A DNA stretch of 64,000 nt from Candidatus Stramentimicrobium fermentans (GCA_012520575.1 JAAYOB010000009.1:20831-84830), one strand, 5' to 3'. Shown: positions 16,945 through 26,383, numbered from the stretch's first letter. The notes: a model not told the origin generated them from the letters alone. Made by a program: numbers and translations.

Positions 16945-17568
16945 TTAAACATTAGTAATATTTAAAAATATATTCAATAATTGGTTAACATTGGTAATTT
17001 CTATTATCTGCCAGTACCCCGACATTTTCCTCATTTTTACCTCTACTATAAAATTACTTTGTTTAGTCCGATCATAGTAAGTTAACCCCAGAGAAGCTAC
17101 ATCGTTTTCAATTTCGATGTAGTTGATCGATTGGAACTCCCAGTCATCGGGATTAACTATTTCTTTAACCTTTTTAACAAACACAGAAACTAACCTATTC
17201 TCGTCTTGAGAAATTGCATCTTCCCATTTCCCTTGTGATGTGTAGCTATGGATTTCTTTTTTAATTATTTCCTTTAGATTTGGCTTAACTACCGATAATA
17301 AAGTACTACCTATCTCGTTTCTAATATCAAACCATGGGTTTTTTCTGCTGTCTGCAACCGGATTGCTATAATATTGCCAAATTTGGTCAATAGCTGCCTC
17401 TACCGTTCTGTCCAGGTCAACATACTTGTCAAAAGTCACAGTATCATTATTGGCTATTGCCTTTTTTAATTGCTTTAAGGAATACTGGGGGGAGACTATT
17501 ACTCGCCAGGAGATGAATAGGGAAATAACAATGATAAAAAATAACAAAAACAATAACCTTTTTTTCAT
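16945..17568 (-). CDS. DUF2939-type membrane-anchored protein
   Basis: A 207-residue protein with a Lys-rich start and one N-terminal membrane helix (LLFLLFFIIVISLFISW, about 4-20), so the rest lies outside the cytosol. The segment SPQYSLKQLKKAIANNDTVTF followed by KYVDLDRTVEA is characteristic of DUF2939. A C-terminal region (EVKMRKMSGYWQIIEITNV) resembles the beta strands of DUF4878/lumazine-binding-like folds. Function is unknown. It is isolated, with a decayed gene downstream. Confidence 0.75.
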   Translation of the reverse strand: MKKRLLFLLFFIIVISLFISWRVIVSPQYSLKQLKKAIANNDTVTFDKYVDLDRTVEAAIDQIWQYYSNPVADSRKNPWFDIRNEIGSTLLSVVKPNLKEIIKKEIHSYTSQGKWEDAISQDENRLVSVFVKKVKEIVNPDDWEFQSINYIEIENDVASLGLTYYDRTKQSNFIVEVKMRKMSGYWQIIEITNVNQLLNIFLNITNV

Positions 17569-17682
17569 AATTTTATTCTCCGTATCTTATATATATCCTA
17601 ACTCAATTTTATCAATACGTATTTAATGTTATAGCTTACATGGCAAAAAATATAGCATTATTCGTGCACCATTTTAGAAATA

Positions 17683-17724
17683 AAAAAGCAGACTAGTAAG
17701 ACTAATCAGACTAATCTGCTTTTT
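17683..17724 (-). terminator. Rho-independent terminator of the AhpD-like gene
   Basis: A 14-base stem with one mismatch (17683-17696 with 17711-17724) and, on the minus strand, a run of six T after the second arm. It starts about 57 bases after the stop codon of the carboxymuconolactone decarboxylase-like gene. Confidence 0.7.
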
Positions 17725-17780
17725 AACTCATGTAAAAGCAAATCAAATCTATTGCTATTTAATGATCGAAATTGCTGCCT

Positions 17781-18116
17781 CTACTCTACTTTTAACTCAT
17801 CTAATAACGGTATTAATACTGTCGCAATATAAGCTATAGCTGGTCCGCCGCCCATTAATTTTGCCACTGCTGCAGCTTCTAAGATTTCTTGACGGCTTGC
17901 CCCGGCCTTCACTGCTTCTGCACAATGGAATATGATGCAGGGATTGCAGCGTACTACCAGGGAAATAGAAAGAGCTATTAGTTCTTTCATTTTAGCACTA
18001 ATAACTCCCCCTTTAGCACATTCTTGTTCAAATTTCACAAAGCTGCCCATCACTGTGGGCATTTCTTTACCTAGCTGCCCCAATTGTTGCCCCATTTTTT
18101 TGATCTCATCTGTCAT
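17781..18116 (-). CDS. Carboxymuconolactone decarboxylase / AhpD-like protein
   Basis: A 111-residue all-helical protein. The CNPCIIFHCAEAVKAGA stretch carries the C-x2-C...H redox motif of AhpD-like peroxidase partners. ELIALSISLVVRC precedes it and LEAAAVAKLMGGGPA follows, the standard family layout. It probably acts as a small thiol-dependent antioxidant protein. The start at 18116 follows AAAGGAG; a longer frame opening at 18152 has no Shine-Dalgarno. A terminator follows, so it is monocistronic. Confidence 0.88.
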   Translation of the reverse strand: MTDEIKKMGQQLGQLGKEMPTVMGSFVKFEQECAKGGVISAKMKELIALSISLVVRCNPCIIFHCAEAVKAGASRQEILEAAAVAKLMGGGPAIAYIATVLIPLLDELKVE

Positions 18117-18234
18117 TTTTTCTTTTCTCCTTTTTTTAATGAATATCAGCATGCGCTACCTACTAAGCGTTAGCTGTAAAAATATTCCCAACATTTACTC
18201 AAAATAATTTTCTAAATCAATTCCAGCTATACAG

Positions 18235-19749
18235 TTAATTCCTAATTTGAACCAAATTGGCATTTAAAGAGACTACCTCTCCGGCGTAAACCCAGAACTC
18301 GTCCAGCCAGACTCTAAATCCATCCTTTATTACGGCAACCTCATAGACCCCTTCTTTCAACCCATCAACAATTTCAGTTTGATAGGCAGATGTAGTAGCC
18401 ATATGGATCCCATTAATAAATATCTTGGCATTACTCTCATTACAGGATACGGAAATAGACCCTTCCCTTACTGCTCGCTGCATCTTTACATTGAGACGAT
18501 TGACACGGTCAGCAGTTATTCTTACCGTAGTAATGTAATCACGATAACCACTTTTGGAAATTCTTAATTCATAATTTCCTTCTTGAATATTATTAATTGC
18601 CACACTTCTATTGATTTTTGTATTCTTCTGATATTTTCCATCTAAATAGATTCTGGCATTATCAACATCACTGGCAATCTCTAGATTACCAGTACGTACG
18701 ACTCTTTCTAAGTTAACTGTTAGCTGAATCTGCTGGTTGCGCTTTACTTCCACTGTTCGGGTCCAATCACGGTATCCGTTCAAAATAACTTGAACATCAT
18801 GAAAACCTTCACTAACTTGCTCCAGCAACACATTTCTGTTTTTTTCAGTCAGTCCTTTATATTGCCCATCTAAATAGATTCTGGCATTACCTTCATTAGA
18901 GCGAATAGCAATTGAGCCATAGCGCTGCATACTTACCAGATTGGATTGAACAGAAGTTGTTTGGTTAGGGTTAATCTGAATCGTTCTAGTCCAAGTTTGA
19001 TAGCCGGGCAACTCTACCCGAGCCACATACTCGCCAACACGAATGGAATCCATTGCCAGTGGGGTCTGACCTGCTGGGCGGTCGTTTAAATAGACTTCAG
19101 CACCTGAAGGGCTGGAATTGAGGCGCAAGCGTCCCGTCCTTGCCCTACTTTCAACTACTTGATAGGGCACAACCTCACTGCTAACCCATCTCTGTGGTGA
19201 TAGGTTGTTTAAGATTCCCCTGATTCTCAAAGTAAACCGGGCAATTCCTTCTTCCAATTTAGGAAACAATTGCCTCTCTATTATCCTTTCTAATTCGCGA
19301 GAGATAATTACCGGCTCAGTAGTCGCAAACCCCTGAACATACTCCCATCCCGGTCTGCTGGCAGAATCTATCTCTCCATCAATATAATAATCTTTATTTG
19401 CCTCTACAAATTGATTCTTCTGATATTGATTGGGAAATAACAGTCTTATAGTGCCATAACTGTCATAGCCAAAAATGGAAACATAGGCATCTCTGGTAGA
19501 ACTAAAAGAAATTCTAATCCTTTCCCCTGGTGCATAGGTAGCCCCTACCCCTTTATCTAACCTCAAAGATAAGACAAAATCAGGCCTGGGATTAATAATT
19601 CGGATGCTTTTTTCCATATCCTCCTGTCCATTGACCGGATTTATTGTCAGTGTAAACAGAATCACGATAATTGCCAGTAAACATATATGTGAAAAAACGG
19701 TACTTTTTTTGTTTTTATTTTTCTGTGTTCTTAGTAACAATGTTTTCAT
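18235..19749 (-). CDS. Exported DUF4384 plus PEGA-repeat protein
   Basis: A 504-residue envelope protein. A signal or anchor helix is at about 22-40. Residues about 50-195 form a DUF4384-like domain (APGERIRISFSSTRDAYVSI, then FGYDSYGTIRLLFP). The rest is four PEGA repeats of about 70 residues: the first opens with GRLRLNSSPSGAEVYLNDRP, and the others contain NEGNARIYLDGQYKG, DVDNARIYLDGKYQK and NESNAKIFINGIHMA. PEGA domains are small beta folds found in surface and periplasmic proteins. A structural or binding role at the cell surface is inferred. The start follows AAAAGGAGT. Confidence 0.87.
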   Translation of the reverse strand: MKTLLLRTQKNKNKKSTVFSHICLLAIIVILFTLTINPVNGQEDMEKSIRIINPRPDFVLSLRLDKGVGATYAPGERIRISFSSTRDAYVSIFGYDSYGTIRLLFPNQYQKNQFVEANKDYYIDGEIDSASRPGWEYVQGFATTEPVIISRELERIIERQLFPKLEEGIARFTLRIRGILNNLSPQRWVSSEVVPYQVVESRARTGRLRLNSSPSGAEVYLNDRPAGQTPLAMDSIRVGEYVARVELPGYQTWTRTIQINPNQTTSVQSNLVSMQRYGSIAIRSNEGNARIYLDGQYKGLTEKNRNVLLEQVSEGFHDVQVILNGYRDWTRTVEVKRNQQIQLTVNLERVVRTGNLEIASDVDNARIYLDGKYQKNTKINRSVAINNIQEGNYELRISKSGYRDYITTVRITADRVNRLNVKMQRAVREGSISVSCNESNAKIFINGIHMATTSAYQTEIVDGLKEGVYEVAVIKDGFRVWLDEFWVYAGEVVSLNANLVQIRN

Positions 19750-20159
19750 ATTTCCACTCCTTTTTAATATTTTTTCAAATTTCTAAACATCATATACACC
19801 TCACCTCGACTTATAAGCTTGGTGTTCATAAGATTCAAGCCTTGTCTTACCGGTATCTTCCCCTTTTTGTGTACAGAGATGTGTTTACCGACCAGCATTA
19901 TAACCACACTGACAGACGGGATTTTCCGCTAGACTGAACCTGTTATAATTATAACACAACTTTTAGAACAATCCTATTATCATAAATTTCTTTGAAATTC
20001 CTTTCCATTCTTCAAACATTGGAATCAGGGTTATTATTATAAATCCCAGATTAAATTGAATAAAATATATTTTCTGTTAATGCTAAAATAAATTTTTTAG
20101 ACTTAATTGCTATTCTTTTCTAAAATTCTTGTTTTTTCTTGTTTATAATATTAAAAATA
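19750..20159. other. Intergenic region between the PEGA gene and hupA-like gene
   Basis: This gap separates divergent genes. On the minus strand a TATAAT (19902..19897) lies about 150 bases before the PEGA gene and could be its -10 element, though no good -35 is seen. The intervening leader shows no riboswitch that I recognise. Confidence 0.3.
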
Positions 20160-20188
20160 TTGACAAAACCCTTTATTTTTAATATTCT
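20160..20188 (+). promoter_or_regulatory. Sigma-70 type promoter of the HU gene
   Basis: A perfect TTGACA (20160-20165), a 17-base spacer and TATTCT (20183-20188). Transcription would start near 20196, about 90 bases before the HU start codon. Confidence 0.7.
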
Positions 20189-20286
20189 TAGTAAAACATT
20201 ACTTAATTATAGTCTGGAATTAGGTGTTCCAATACATGATAAGAAGTATTTTTCCTTATTGTCTTTAAGAAAGGAGGTGTAACATT

Positions 20287-20559
20287 TTGAATAAGAGTGA
20301 ATTAATTGATAAAGTAGCGAGTGATAGGGGGGTAACAAAGGCTCACGCCAAAGCAGCAGTAGAGAGTGTTTTAGATAATATATCTGAAGCTCTGGCTAGG
20401 AAAGAAGCTGTACGTTTAGTTGGTTTTGGAACATTTGGGGTTCGAGAAAGAGCAGCAAGAATGGCACGTAATCCCAGAACAGGCGAAAGTATCCCTTTAC
20501 CGAAAACAAATGTACCATTCTTTAAACCCGGAAAGGAATTAAAGGAAAGAGTTAACTAA
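20287..20559 (+). CDS. hup: HU-family DNA-binding protein
   Basis: A 90-residue nucleoid protein that bends and packs DNA. It begins MNKSELIDKVASDRGVTKAH and shows the family signature GFGTFGVRERAARMARNPRTG with the DNA-inserting proline in the beta arm (RNPRTGESIPLP), ending PFFKPGKELKE. The start is TTG, preceded by AAGGAGGTG. It has its own promoter and terminator, so it is a single-gene unit. Confidence 0.96.
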   Translation: MNKSELIDKVASDRGVTKAHAKAAVESVLDNISEALARKEAVRLVGFGTFGVRERAARMARNPRTGESIPLPKTNVPFFKPGKELKERVN

Positions 20560-20586
20560 AAAATAAAGAATTTAATTTGAGAGTAT

Positions 20587-20627
20587 AAAACAGGTCTGTT
20601 AGTTAGTAATTTAAACAGACCTGTTTT
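20587..20627 (+). terminator. Rho-independent terminator of the HU gene
   Basis: A 14-base perfect stem (20587-20600 with 20614-20627), followed by further T residues. It sits 28 bases after the HU stop and three bases from the stop of the convergent asp23 gene, so it may serve both. Confidence 0.85.
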
Positions 20628-20629
20628 TT

Positions 20630-21154
20630 TTATTTAATTGGTTGCTGAATAACTTGCTTTGTCTTGCTATCCTTGTTAGAGAGCTGTAAACCCATCACAT
20701 TGACATCTACAGATTTAACAAAAAGTCCTGTCTTTTCTTCAATTTCGTTTTTTACTACCGACTGAATCTTTTTGGCTAGATCAATTATAATAGAACCGTG
20801 TTCAATAATAACCGATATACAGGTAGTTATGGCTTTATCCTCAGCCAGATCAACTTTGACGCCCTCCTCTATCTCTTTTACTCCAAGCAATGTTCCAAAA
20901 CCACCCTTAGGAGTTTGAGCCAGGCCAGCCACTCCGGAAATGTTACTTACTATTCTACTGATAATAGTGGCTAAAACTTCTGATGGGATATTGATTTTAC
21001 CTATACTATCTTTACTAATTTTTTCTTTTGCTTCCAAAATTTTCGGAGAAGACGGTTTTTCTTTTTTTTCTACCGATTCAATAGGGGGATGGGCTTTATC
21101 TTTTTTAACATTCTCTTTTTTTACTTTCTTATCATTTACTTCTTTATTTTGCAT
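20630..21154 (-). CDS. Asp23/Gls24 family envelope stress protein
   Basis: A 174-residue protein. The N-terminal 55 residues are a Lys/Glu-rich, probably disordered segment. The Asp23 domain follows: INIPSEVLATIISRIVSNIS then GVAGLAQ, with the family ending KNEIEEKTGLFVKSVDVNVMG. In Firmicutes such proteins sit at the membrane and help envelope maintenance. The start follows AAGGAGT. The long charged leader segment is unusual for the family. Confidence 0.88.
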   Translation of the reverse strand: MQNKEVNDKKVKKENVKKDKAHPPIESVEKKEKPSSPKILEAKEKISKDSIGKINIPSEVLATIISRIVSNISGVAGLAQTPKGGFGTLLGVKEIEEGVKVDLAEDKAITTCISVIIEHGSIIIDLAKKIQSVVKNEIEEKTGLFVKSVDVNVMGLQLSNKDSKTKQVIQQPIK

Positions 21155-21186
21155 AATAGTTACTCCTTAATTAATATATGTAAAAT

Positions 21187-21383
21187 TTATATATCTTCTA
21201 TCTTAAGAATAAACGTCCACCCACTGGGAACCATTAATATTTTAACAATTCCGTTTTTAACCTCCCATATCTCCGGACAACAATCTTCTATAAATATTAC
21301 AAGTTTTCTTGCTTTTTATCCGGCAAAGTATTTATTTGGTCAATATGCCTCAATATAATTTTAATAACTTTAAGCCTTAACAC
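21187..21383 (-). pseudogene. Small unrecognised gene with an apparent single-base frameshift
   Basis: Read from GTG at 21383 the minus strand gives VLRLKVIKIILRHIDQINTL followed by PDKK. If the A5 run at 21313-21317 had six A residues, the frame would continue KARKLVIFIEDCCPEIWEVK and NGIVKILMVPSGWTFILKI to a TAA at 21189..21187. The result is a coherent protein of about 65 residues. As written, the first frame stops after QENL. The family is not recognised. It lies directly upstream of asp23 on the same strand. The cause could be mutation, an assembly error in the homopolymer, or recoding. Confidence 0.4.
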
Positions 21384-21514
21384 ACCTCCCCTAAATCATC
21401 AGATAAAAAATCGTTATTATTTTTATACGGACTATCTGTTATTATAACAAACTTGGTTAAGAAATAAAAATCAGATTTTTATGCTAACTATTTTTTAATT
21501 ATAGCAGCTTTATT

Positions 21515-22906
21515 TTATATACTAGAATTCTGTATTAACATCTTTATCTCCTGATACTGCTCACTGTTTAGATAAGGAGAACAATAGGGCATCAAGGCAT
21601 CGTTGTGCCAAAGAGGGTCCACCGGTTCCTGCCACCCATATTCTTTTATAGTCTGTTTCCATATGGCAATACCCGGAATAGGTGAAAATTTGGCCAGATA
21701 TGGCTTTATCCCATTATCTAAAACTAATTTAATGGAATCAATAATAGTTGAAAAATTCTGTCCGGGTAAGCCTATCAAGAGGTAAACCCTGATTTGTCCC
21801 GGTGAAAACCCTGCCTCAAGTAAAGTCTTAACCGACTTCAAAAAAGAGGCATTATCTACCTTATTTCCGGTCTTCTTTTGAAGTTTTGGGTCAACTGTTT
21901 CCAGTCCCAGCCATATCTTTTGAAACCCGCATTCCAGCATTAACTGTGCCACCGGTTGGGTAATAAATCGAACGTGGAGAGCATTAGGGGTATAAAGATT
22001 AATATTTAAGCTCCGTTTTTTAAGCTCTGCTAGAAGTGGAATAATATGTTTTTCAGCCTGGACCAATAAGGCATCATCATAAAAAGCAAAATTGGTTATT
22101 CCTCTCTGTTCTTTCCAATAGGCAATTTCATTCACCACCTTTAAAGGACTTCGAAACTGTAACCCGGTATTGAGAAGAGCAGAGGCACAGTAGCTACACC
22201 TATTCGGACAGCCTCTTGAGGTTACTACACATACATAATCAAGAGCTGGGTACAAATCCCAGGCCGGATAAGGATAACTATTTATATCTTGCAGATTAAT
22301 ACTTTCCCCGCCATTGTAGTTATACTTGTCATTGGAAGTACTGGTTATCTTTTGTAGTAGCGGCAACAGTGTATTTAAGTGAGTATTGCTTATCACATAA
22401 TCAGCACCTGATAAAGCTACGGCATGTTCAGAGCAGAGTGAGGCATAAATGCCACCCAAGATAATTGGACAATCGGGATATATCTTTTTTATCAACTCAA
22501 TTACTCTAAAAACACCGGGGTACCAATAAGTCATGATAGATGTAACTAGGACAACATCGGGTTTATCTAAACTCATTATCTTTTTCAGAAAAACTTTTTC
22601 GGTGATGCCGTAACGGCAATAATTTCTGGGAATATGTTTTAATGATTCGGGTTTAGAAATTTTTTCTTTATAGAATGGCCCTCTTCCATCGAGCTTAGTC
22701 TTAGCTAAGTCATGGCTTGAACTATTTAATAAGCCTGATTCAAAACGGTCCACACAATCAATATAGTCTATGCGGTATCCCAGTTGCCTTAATAGGGCAG
22801 CAATATACAAAAGCCCCAACGGTTTAGACCAGAAATCATAGGCCGTAAAATCATATATCCAAGGATTGATTAGTAATAATCTGGCCTTATTTCCATTTTT
22901 ATTCAA
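21515..22906 (-). CDS. B12-binding-domain radical SAM protein
   Basis: A 463-residue protein. The N-terminal half has a cobalamin-binding-type Rossmann region (PLGLLYIAALLRQLGYRIDY; then DVVLVTSIMTYWYPG). The radical SAM core has CPNRCSYC in VVTSRGCPNRCSYCASAL near residue 230, which binds the 4Fe-4S cluster and SAM. Such proteins methylate or rearrange unreactive carbons, often in lipid, cofactor or secondary-metabolite pathways; the substrate is unknown. The start is TTG after AGGGAAGGGTG. It is alone, divergent from trkA. Confidence 0.87.
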   Translation of the reverse strand: MNKNGNKARLLLINPWIYDFTAYDFWSKPLGLLYIAALLRQLGYRIDYIDCVDRFESGLLNSSSHDLAKTKLDGRGPFYKEKISKPESLKHIPRNYCRYGITEKVFLKKIMSLDKPDVVLVTSIMTYWYPGVFRVIELIKKIYPDCPIILGGIYASLCSEHAVALSGADYVISNTHLNTLLPLLQKITSTSNDKYNYNGGESINLQDINSYPYPAWDLYPALDYVCVVTSRGCPNRCSYCASALLNTGLQFRSPLKVVNEIAYWKEQRGITNFAFYDDALLVQAEKHIIPLLAELKKRSLNINLYTPNALHVRFITQPVAQLMLECGFQKIWLGLETVDPKLQKKTGNKVDNASFLKSVKTLLEAGFSPGQIRVYLLIGLPGQNFSTIIDSIKLVLDNGIKPYLAKFSPIPGIAIWKQTIKEYGWQEPVDPLWHNDALMPYCSPYLNSEQYQEIKMLIQNSSI

Positions 22907-23223
22907 TGCACCCTTCCCTTTCTAAAAATACTTTTAACATTAAGAGTCTTGACTTTAGATAATAATTTGTTAGTCCTATTTAATTTTACTACAATTACAC
23001 TATTACCAAAAACCATATTTTATTGTTGTAGTATTGCTAGTTACTTTGGTACTTGGTTATTTATTATAGATTAGATAATAAGCCCCTCTTGACACTAAGA
23101 GTAAAGGATTATACAATTTCCAAATTAGTCAAATGAGTAATTTTAACAGTTTTAGAAAAATTTTTTAATATATTTTTAGTTAAAAAGTGTACACTCTATC
23201 TAAAAAAATTAAGGGGGAAATAT
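22907..23223. other. Divergent intergenic region (radical SAM gene / trkA)
   Basis: Besides the trkA promoter listed separately, I see only AT-rich sequence. No c-di-AMP (ydaO) riboswitch core is recognisable in the leader of about 100 bases before trkA. Confidence 0.4.
23089..23117 (+). promoter_or_regulatory. Sigma-70 type promoter of trkA-trkH
   Basis: A perfect TTGACA (23089-23094), a 17-base spacer and TACAAT (23112-23117). Expected transcription start near 23125. Confidence 0.7.
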
Positions 23224-24558
23224 TTGAAAGTTATAATTATCGGTGCCGGTAAAGTGGGTATACAAATTGCCCAAACTCTCTTGTCGGAAAACCATGATGT
23301 AATAATTGTCGATAAACGTGAAGAAATAAAGCAAGACCTGGACAGCCACCTTGATATTATGACAATAATTGGAAATGGCGCTAATGTGAGGGTTTTAGAG
23401 CAAGCCGGTATTAGAAACGCTGGAATGCTTATCGCTGTTACCCAAAGTGATGAAGTTAATATGATTGCATGTATAACTGCTAAACAGTTTGAGGTCAAAA
23501 AAACTATTGCCCGTATCCGCAATTCTGAATACATGTATGAAGATTCACTTTCCAAAGAAAAAATGGGCATTGACTTTATTATCAACCCCGAAAATTCTAC
23601 TGCCTTAGAAATAATAGGTCTATTGAAAGCCCCGGTTAATGTTTGCGAAACACAAGATTTTGCAGGCGGCAAAGTTTCTTTATTTGGTGTCAAAGTTGAT
23701 GAGGATAATCTTTTTGCAAATAAAAAAATAAAGGATACTAATTTAGGACAACATTCTCTAATCGCAGCCCTATTCAGGGAAGATAATTTAATAATACCTA
23801 ACGGTGAGGATGAAATCTATGCCGGAGATATAGCATATTTAATAACTAAGAAAGAAGATGTAACAAGCATAGGACAGTTTTGCGGTAGAAAAAACATCGC
23901 CACGCAAAATGTTATTATCTTGGGCGGCAGCAATATCGGTGTACAAACTGCGACTCTTCTAAATGAGACAGGTATAAAAACAAAATTAATAGAAATAGAT
24001 AAAGAAAAATGTGAAAAAATATCAGAGCTACTGCCTCAGACCCTAATTATTAACGGAGATGGTACTAACATAGAACTTTTAAGAGAAGAAGGTATAGACC
24101 AGACAGATGGCTTTGTTTCGGTTACCGGTTTTGATGAAGACAATTTGTTAACAGCTCTGCTAGCAAAACATTTGGGAGCAAAAAAGGTTATCGCTAAAAT
24201 TAGTAAGACCAACTATATTCCTATTTTAGAAAATATTGGCATAGATGCTGTTGTTAATCCACAACTAATTACCGCTGCTGCTATATTACGTTTATTAAAA
24301 CATGGCGAGCTTATCGATCTGGCTTTGCTGCAAGAAGGCGAGATCGAAGTCGTAGAATTTATTGCACAAAAAAATAGAGAAACAAATAATAAACCTTTAA
24401 AAACTCTTAATTTACCCGATAACACCATTATCGGAGCTATTGTGAGAGATAAGGAAACAATAATTCCTCATGGGGAAGATGTTATCATCAGTGGTGATAA
24501 GGTTATTATCTTTACCAAACCAGCAGAAACAAGAAAAATAGAACATCTTTTTTTGTGA
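23224..24558 (+). CDS. trkA: Trk potassium uptake regulatory subunit
   Basis: A 444-residue cytosolic protein that binds NAD(H) and gates the TrkH channel. It is two tandem RCK_N/RCK_C units. The first Rossmann loop is IIGAGKVGIQIA (about 5-16) with the acidic NAD-ribose residue in VIIVDKREE. The second begins VIILGGSNIGVQTA near 230, with LIEIDKEKCEKI. Each RCK_C ends in an IIPNGEDEIYAGD or IIPHGEDVIISGD strand pattern. The start is TTG after AAGGGGG. trkH follows after 22 bases. Confidence 0.94.
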   Translation: MKVIIIGAGKVGIQIAQTLLSENHDVIIVDKREEIKQDLDSHLDIMTIIGNGANVRVLEQAGIRNAGMLIAVTQSDEVNMIACITAKQFEVKKTIARIRNSEYMYEDSLSKEKMGIDFIINPENSTALEIIGLLKAPVNVCETQDFAGGKVSLFGVKVDEDNLFANKKIKDTNLGQHSLIAALFREDNLIIPNGEDEIYAGDIAYLITKKEDVTSIGQFCGRKNIATQNVIILGGSNIGVQTATLLNETGIKTKLIEIDKEKCEKISELLPQTLIINGDGTNIELLREEGIDQTDGFVSVTGFDEDNLLTALLAKHLGAKKVIAKISKTNYIPILENIGIDAVVNPQLITAAAILRLLKHGELIDLALLQEGEIEVVEFIAQKNRETNNKPLKTLNLPDNTIIGAIVRDKETIIPHGEDVIISGDKVIIFTKPAETRKIEHLFL

Positions 24559-24580
24559 AAAGGGGCAATCTGATTCATTG

Positions 24581-26029
24581 ATGAAATATAATACCGTTTT
24601 CCATACACTCGGCATGATAGTATTATCTTTAAGTGCAAGCATGCTTTTCCCACTGTTTTGTGCCTTTTATTATCAGGAAGAGACAGCGATATATGCCTTC
24701 TTATCTTCTATAATTATTACCTTGCTCTTCGGAATATTCTTTTATTATCATTTCCAAGCCGAGAATGAAATTGGTAGAAAGGAAGGATATGTTGTTGCTA
24801 CACTGGGATGGCTCACAACGGCAGCTTTCGGCACTCTTCCCTTTCTCTTCAGCGGCGTCCTGACTAACTTTATCGATGCTTATTTTGAGTCCATGTCCGG
24901 TCTCACTACCACGGGAGCAACGGTTCTTCAAACTATTGAAGGAAATCCCCTTTCCGTTCTCTTTTGGAGAAATCAGCTACAATGGATGGGAGGAATGGGA
25001 ATTATCGTACTGATGGTAGCCATCTTGCCGGCATTGGGAGCAGGGGGCATGCAATTATTTAAATCAGAGGTTCCGGGACCGGAGAAATATAAGCTGACAC
25101 CTCGCATTAAAGAGACCGCTAAATTGCTGTACCAGATTTATATCATTATCTCTGCCCTACAGGTTGCCTGTCTTTACTTCACCGGCATGTCTTTCTATGA
25201 CGCACTAACTCACATGTTCGGCACCATGGCTACCGGGGGCTTTTCTCCCAAAAATCTAGGTGTCGGTCATTATAACAACTTAACTTATGAAATAATTATT
25301 ATGATTTTTATGCTAATAGCCGGTGTTAACTTTACCCTACTCTACAAAGTATTACATGGCGACTTAAAAAGTTTATTCAAAGACCGGGAGTTTCTTTTTT
25401 ATATAAGTGTAATTTTGATATCTATTTTTATAATTACCGCGCAATTACATATCTATATTTATAAATCAATACTAACTGCACTACGCTACTCCTCTTTTCA
25501 GGTTGTTTCTGTTATTACTACAACTGCTTTTGTGACCGTTGACTTTGACCAATGGCCTGCTCTCTCTAAAAGTATTCTCATTATTCTAATGTTTGTAGGC
25601 GGCTGTGCAGGCTCTACTGCCGGCGCTATAAAAAATATTCGTATTCTGGTCTTACTGAAAAAGGCGGGTCGGGAATTTCAAAGAATTCTACATCCGCATG
25701 CCTTCACCCCTATCTATATTGGCGATAAAAAAATATCGGAGGAGGTAGTCAGTAGTATTTCCTCTTTTTTCTTTTTATACATGCTAATATTTGTTTTTGG
25801 TACTCTGTTTATGGCTTATCTGGGATTAGATATGGTCAATGCCATGTTTTCCGTTGCCACTACATTGGGGAATACCGGGCTTGGATTGGGATCATTAGTT
25901 GGTCCTGCTCAAAACTATACTTTTCTACCTCCTTTGGGTAAAATCCTGTTATGCTTATGCATGCTCTTAGGGAGATTAGAAATATATGCTGCATTGATTT
26001 TGGTGGTACCTGAATTCTGGAAAAAATAG
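24581..26029 (+). CDS. trkH: Trk potassium uptake channel subunit
   Basis: A 482-residue inner-membrane potassium channel. The four selectivity-loop repeats are recognisable: MSGLTTTGATVL, FGTMATGGFSPKN, VSVITTTAFVTVDF and VATTLGNTGLGLG. The central GGCAGSTAGAIKNIRI motif is typical of TrkH/KtrB. It is coexpressed with trkA. Two start codons are adjacent (TTG 24578 and ATG 24581); both are rather far from the GGGG Shine-Dalgarno. Confidence 0.95.
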   Translation: MKYNTVFHTLGMIVLSLSASMLFPLFCAFYYQEETAIYAFLSSIIITLLFGIFFYYHFQAENEIGRKEGYVVATLGWLTTAAFGTLPFLFSGVLTNFIDAYFESMSGLTTTGATVLQTIEGNPLSVLFWRNQLQWMGGMGIIVLMVAILPALGAGGMQLFKSEVPGPEKYKLTPRIKETAKLLYQIYIIISALQVACLYFTGMSFYDALTHMFGTMATGGFSPKNLGVGHYNNLTYEIIIMIFMLIAGVNFTLLYKVLHGDLKSLFKDREFLFYISVILISIFIITAQLHIYIYKSILTALRYSSFQVVSVITTTAFVTVDFDQWPALSKSILIILMFVGGCAGSTAGAIKNIRILVLLKKAGREFQRILHPHAFTPIYIGDKKISEEVVSSISSFFFLYMLIFVFGTLFMAYLGLDMVNAMFSVATTLGNTGLGLGSLVGPAQNYTFLPPLGKILLCLCMLLGRLEIYAALILVVPEFWKK

Positions 26030-26045
26030 TTTTCAGTCTATTATT

Positions 26046-26074
26046 AATACTGAGCTTCGCCCGAGTATTTTTGA
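26046..26074 (+). terminator. Possible terminator after trkH
   Basis: A six-base stem, AATACT with AGTATT (26046-26051 and 26064-26069), is followed by T residues 17 bases after the trkH stop. The stem is short and the loop long, so this is uncertain. Confidence 0.4.
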
Positions 26075-26098
26075 AAATTAGATTTTCTTTATTTTGTA

Positions 26099-26374
26099 TG
26101 GTATAATACTTATGTAATTGATTAAGGTTCTTAAAAATAGTATTAATTATTTTGAGGATACAGGTTGAATAAAGCAAATCACTGTTTCTTCTATCTAAAG
26201 AGCAAGCAATTTAAAAATAAAAAACATTTGCAAAATACGGTCGATCGACTCTCTTCACATTACTACTTACACTATTGTTGGCATTTTGCCTCCTTTTAAC
26301 TTCGTATTCTATCTTCTTCGTAATCCTTTAACAGCTTTTAGTTGTTTATTCCCTGTATTCACTAAGATAGGAGG
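26099..26374 (+). other. Intergenic region with an extended -10 promoter and a small possible ORF
   Basis: TGGTATAAT (26099-26107) is an extended -10 element without a clear -35. Downstream, GAGG and seven bases precede a TTG at 26165 that opens a 44-codon frame to 26299, starting MNKANHCFFYLKSKQF. A different frame in 26245-26330 reads RSTLFTLLLTLLLAFCLLLT, a convincing membrane helix, which suggests a small membrane protein gene broken by a frameshift near 26235. No family is recognised. Confidence 0.3.
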
Positions 26375-26383
26375 ATGATTTAT

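Noticed and set aside
19764..19898. 44-codon frame upstream of the PEGA gene
   Set aside because: Its ATG overlaps the likely -10 element, so it would not be on the transcript, and there is no Shine-Dalgarno.
23118..23223. c-di-AMP riboswitch before trkA
   Set aside because: The leader is too short and AT-rich and lacks the conserved GC-rich core.
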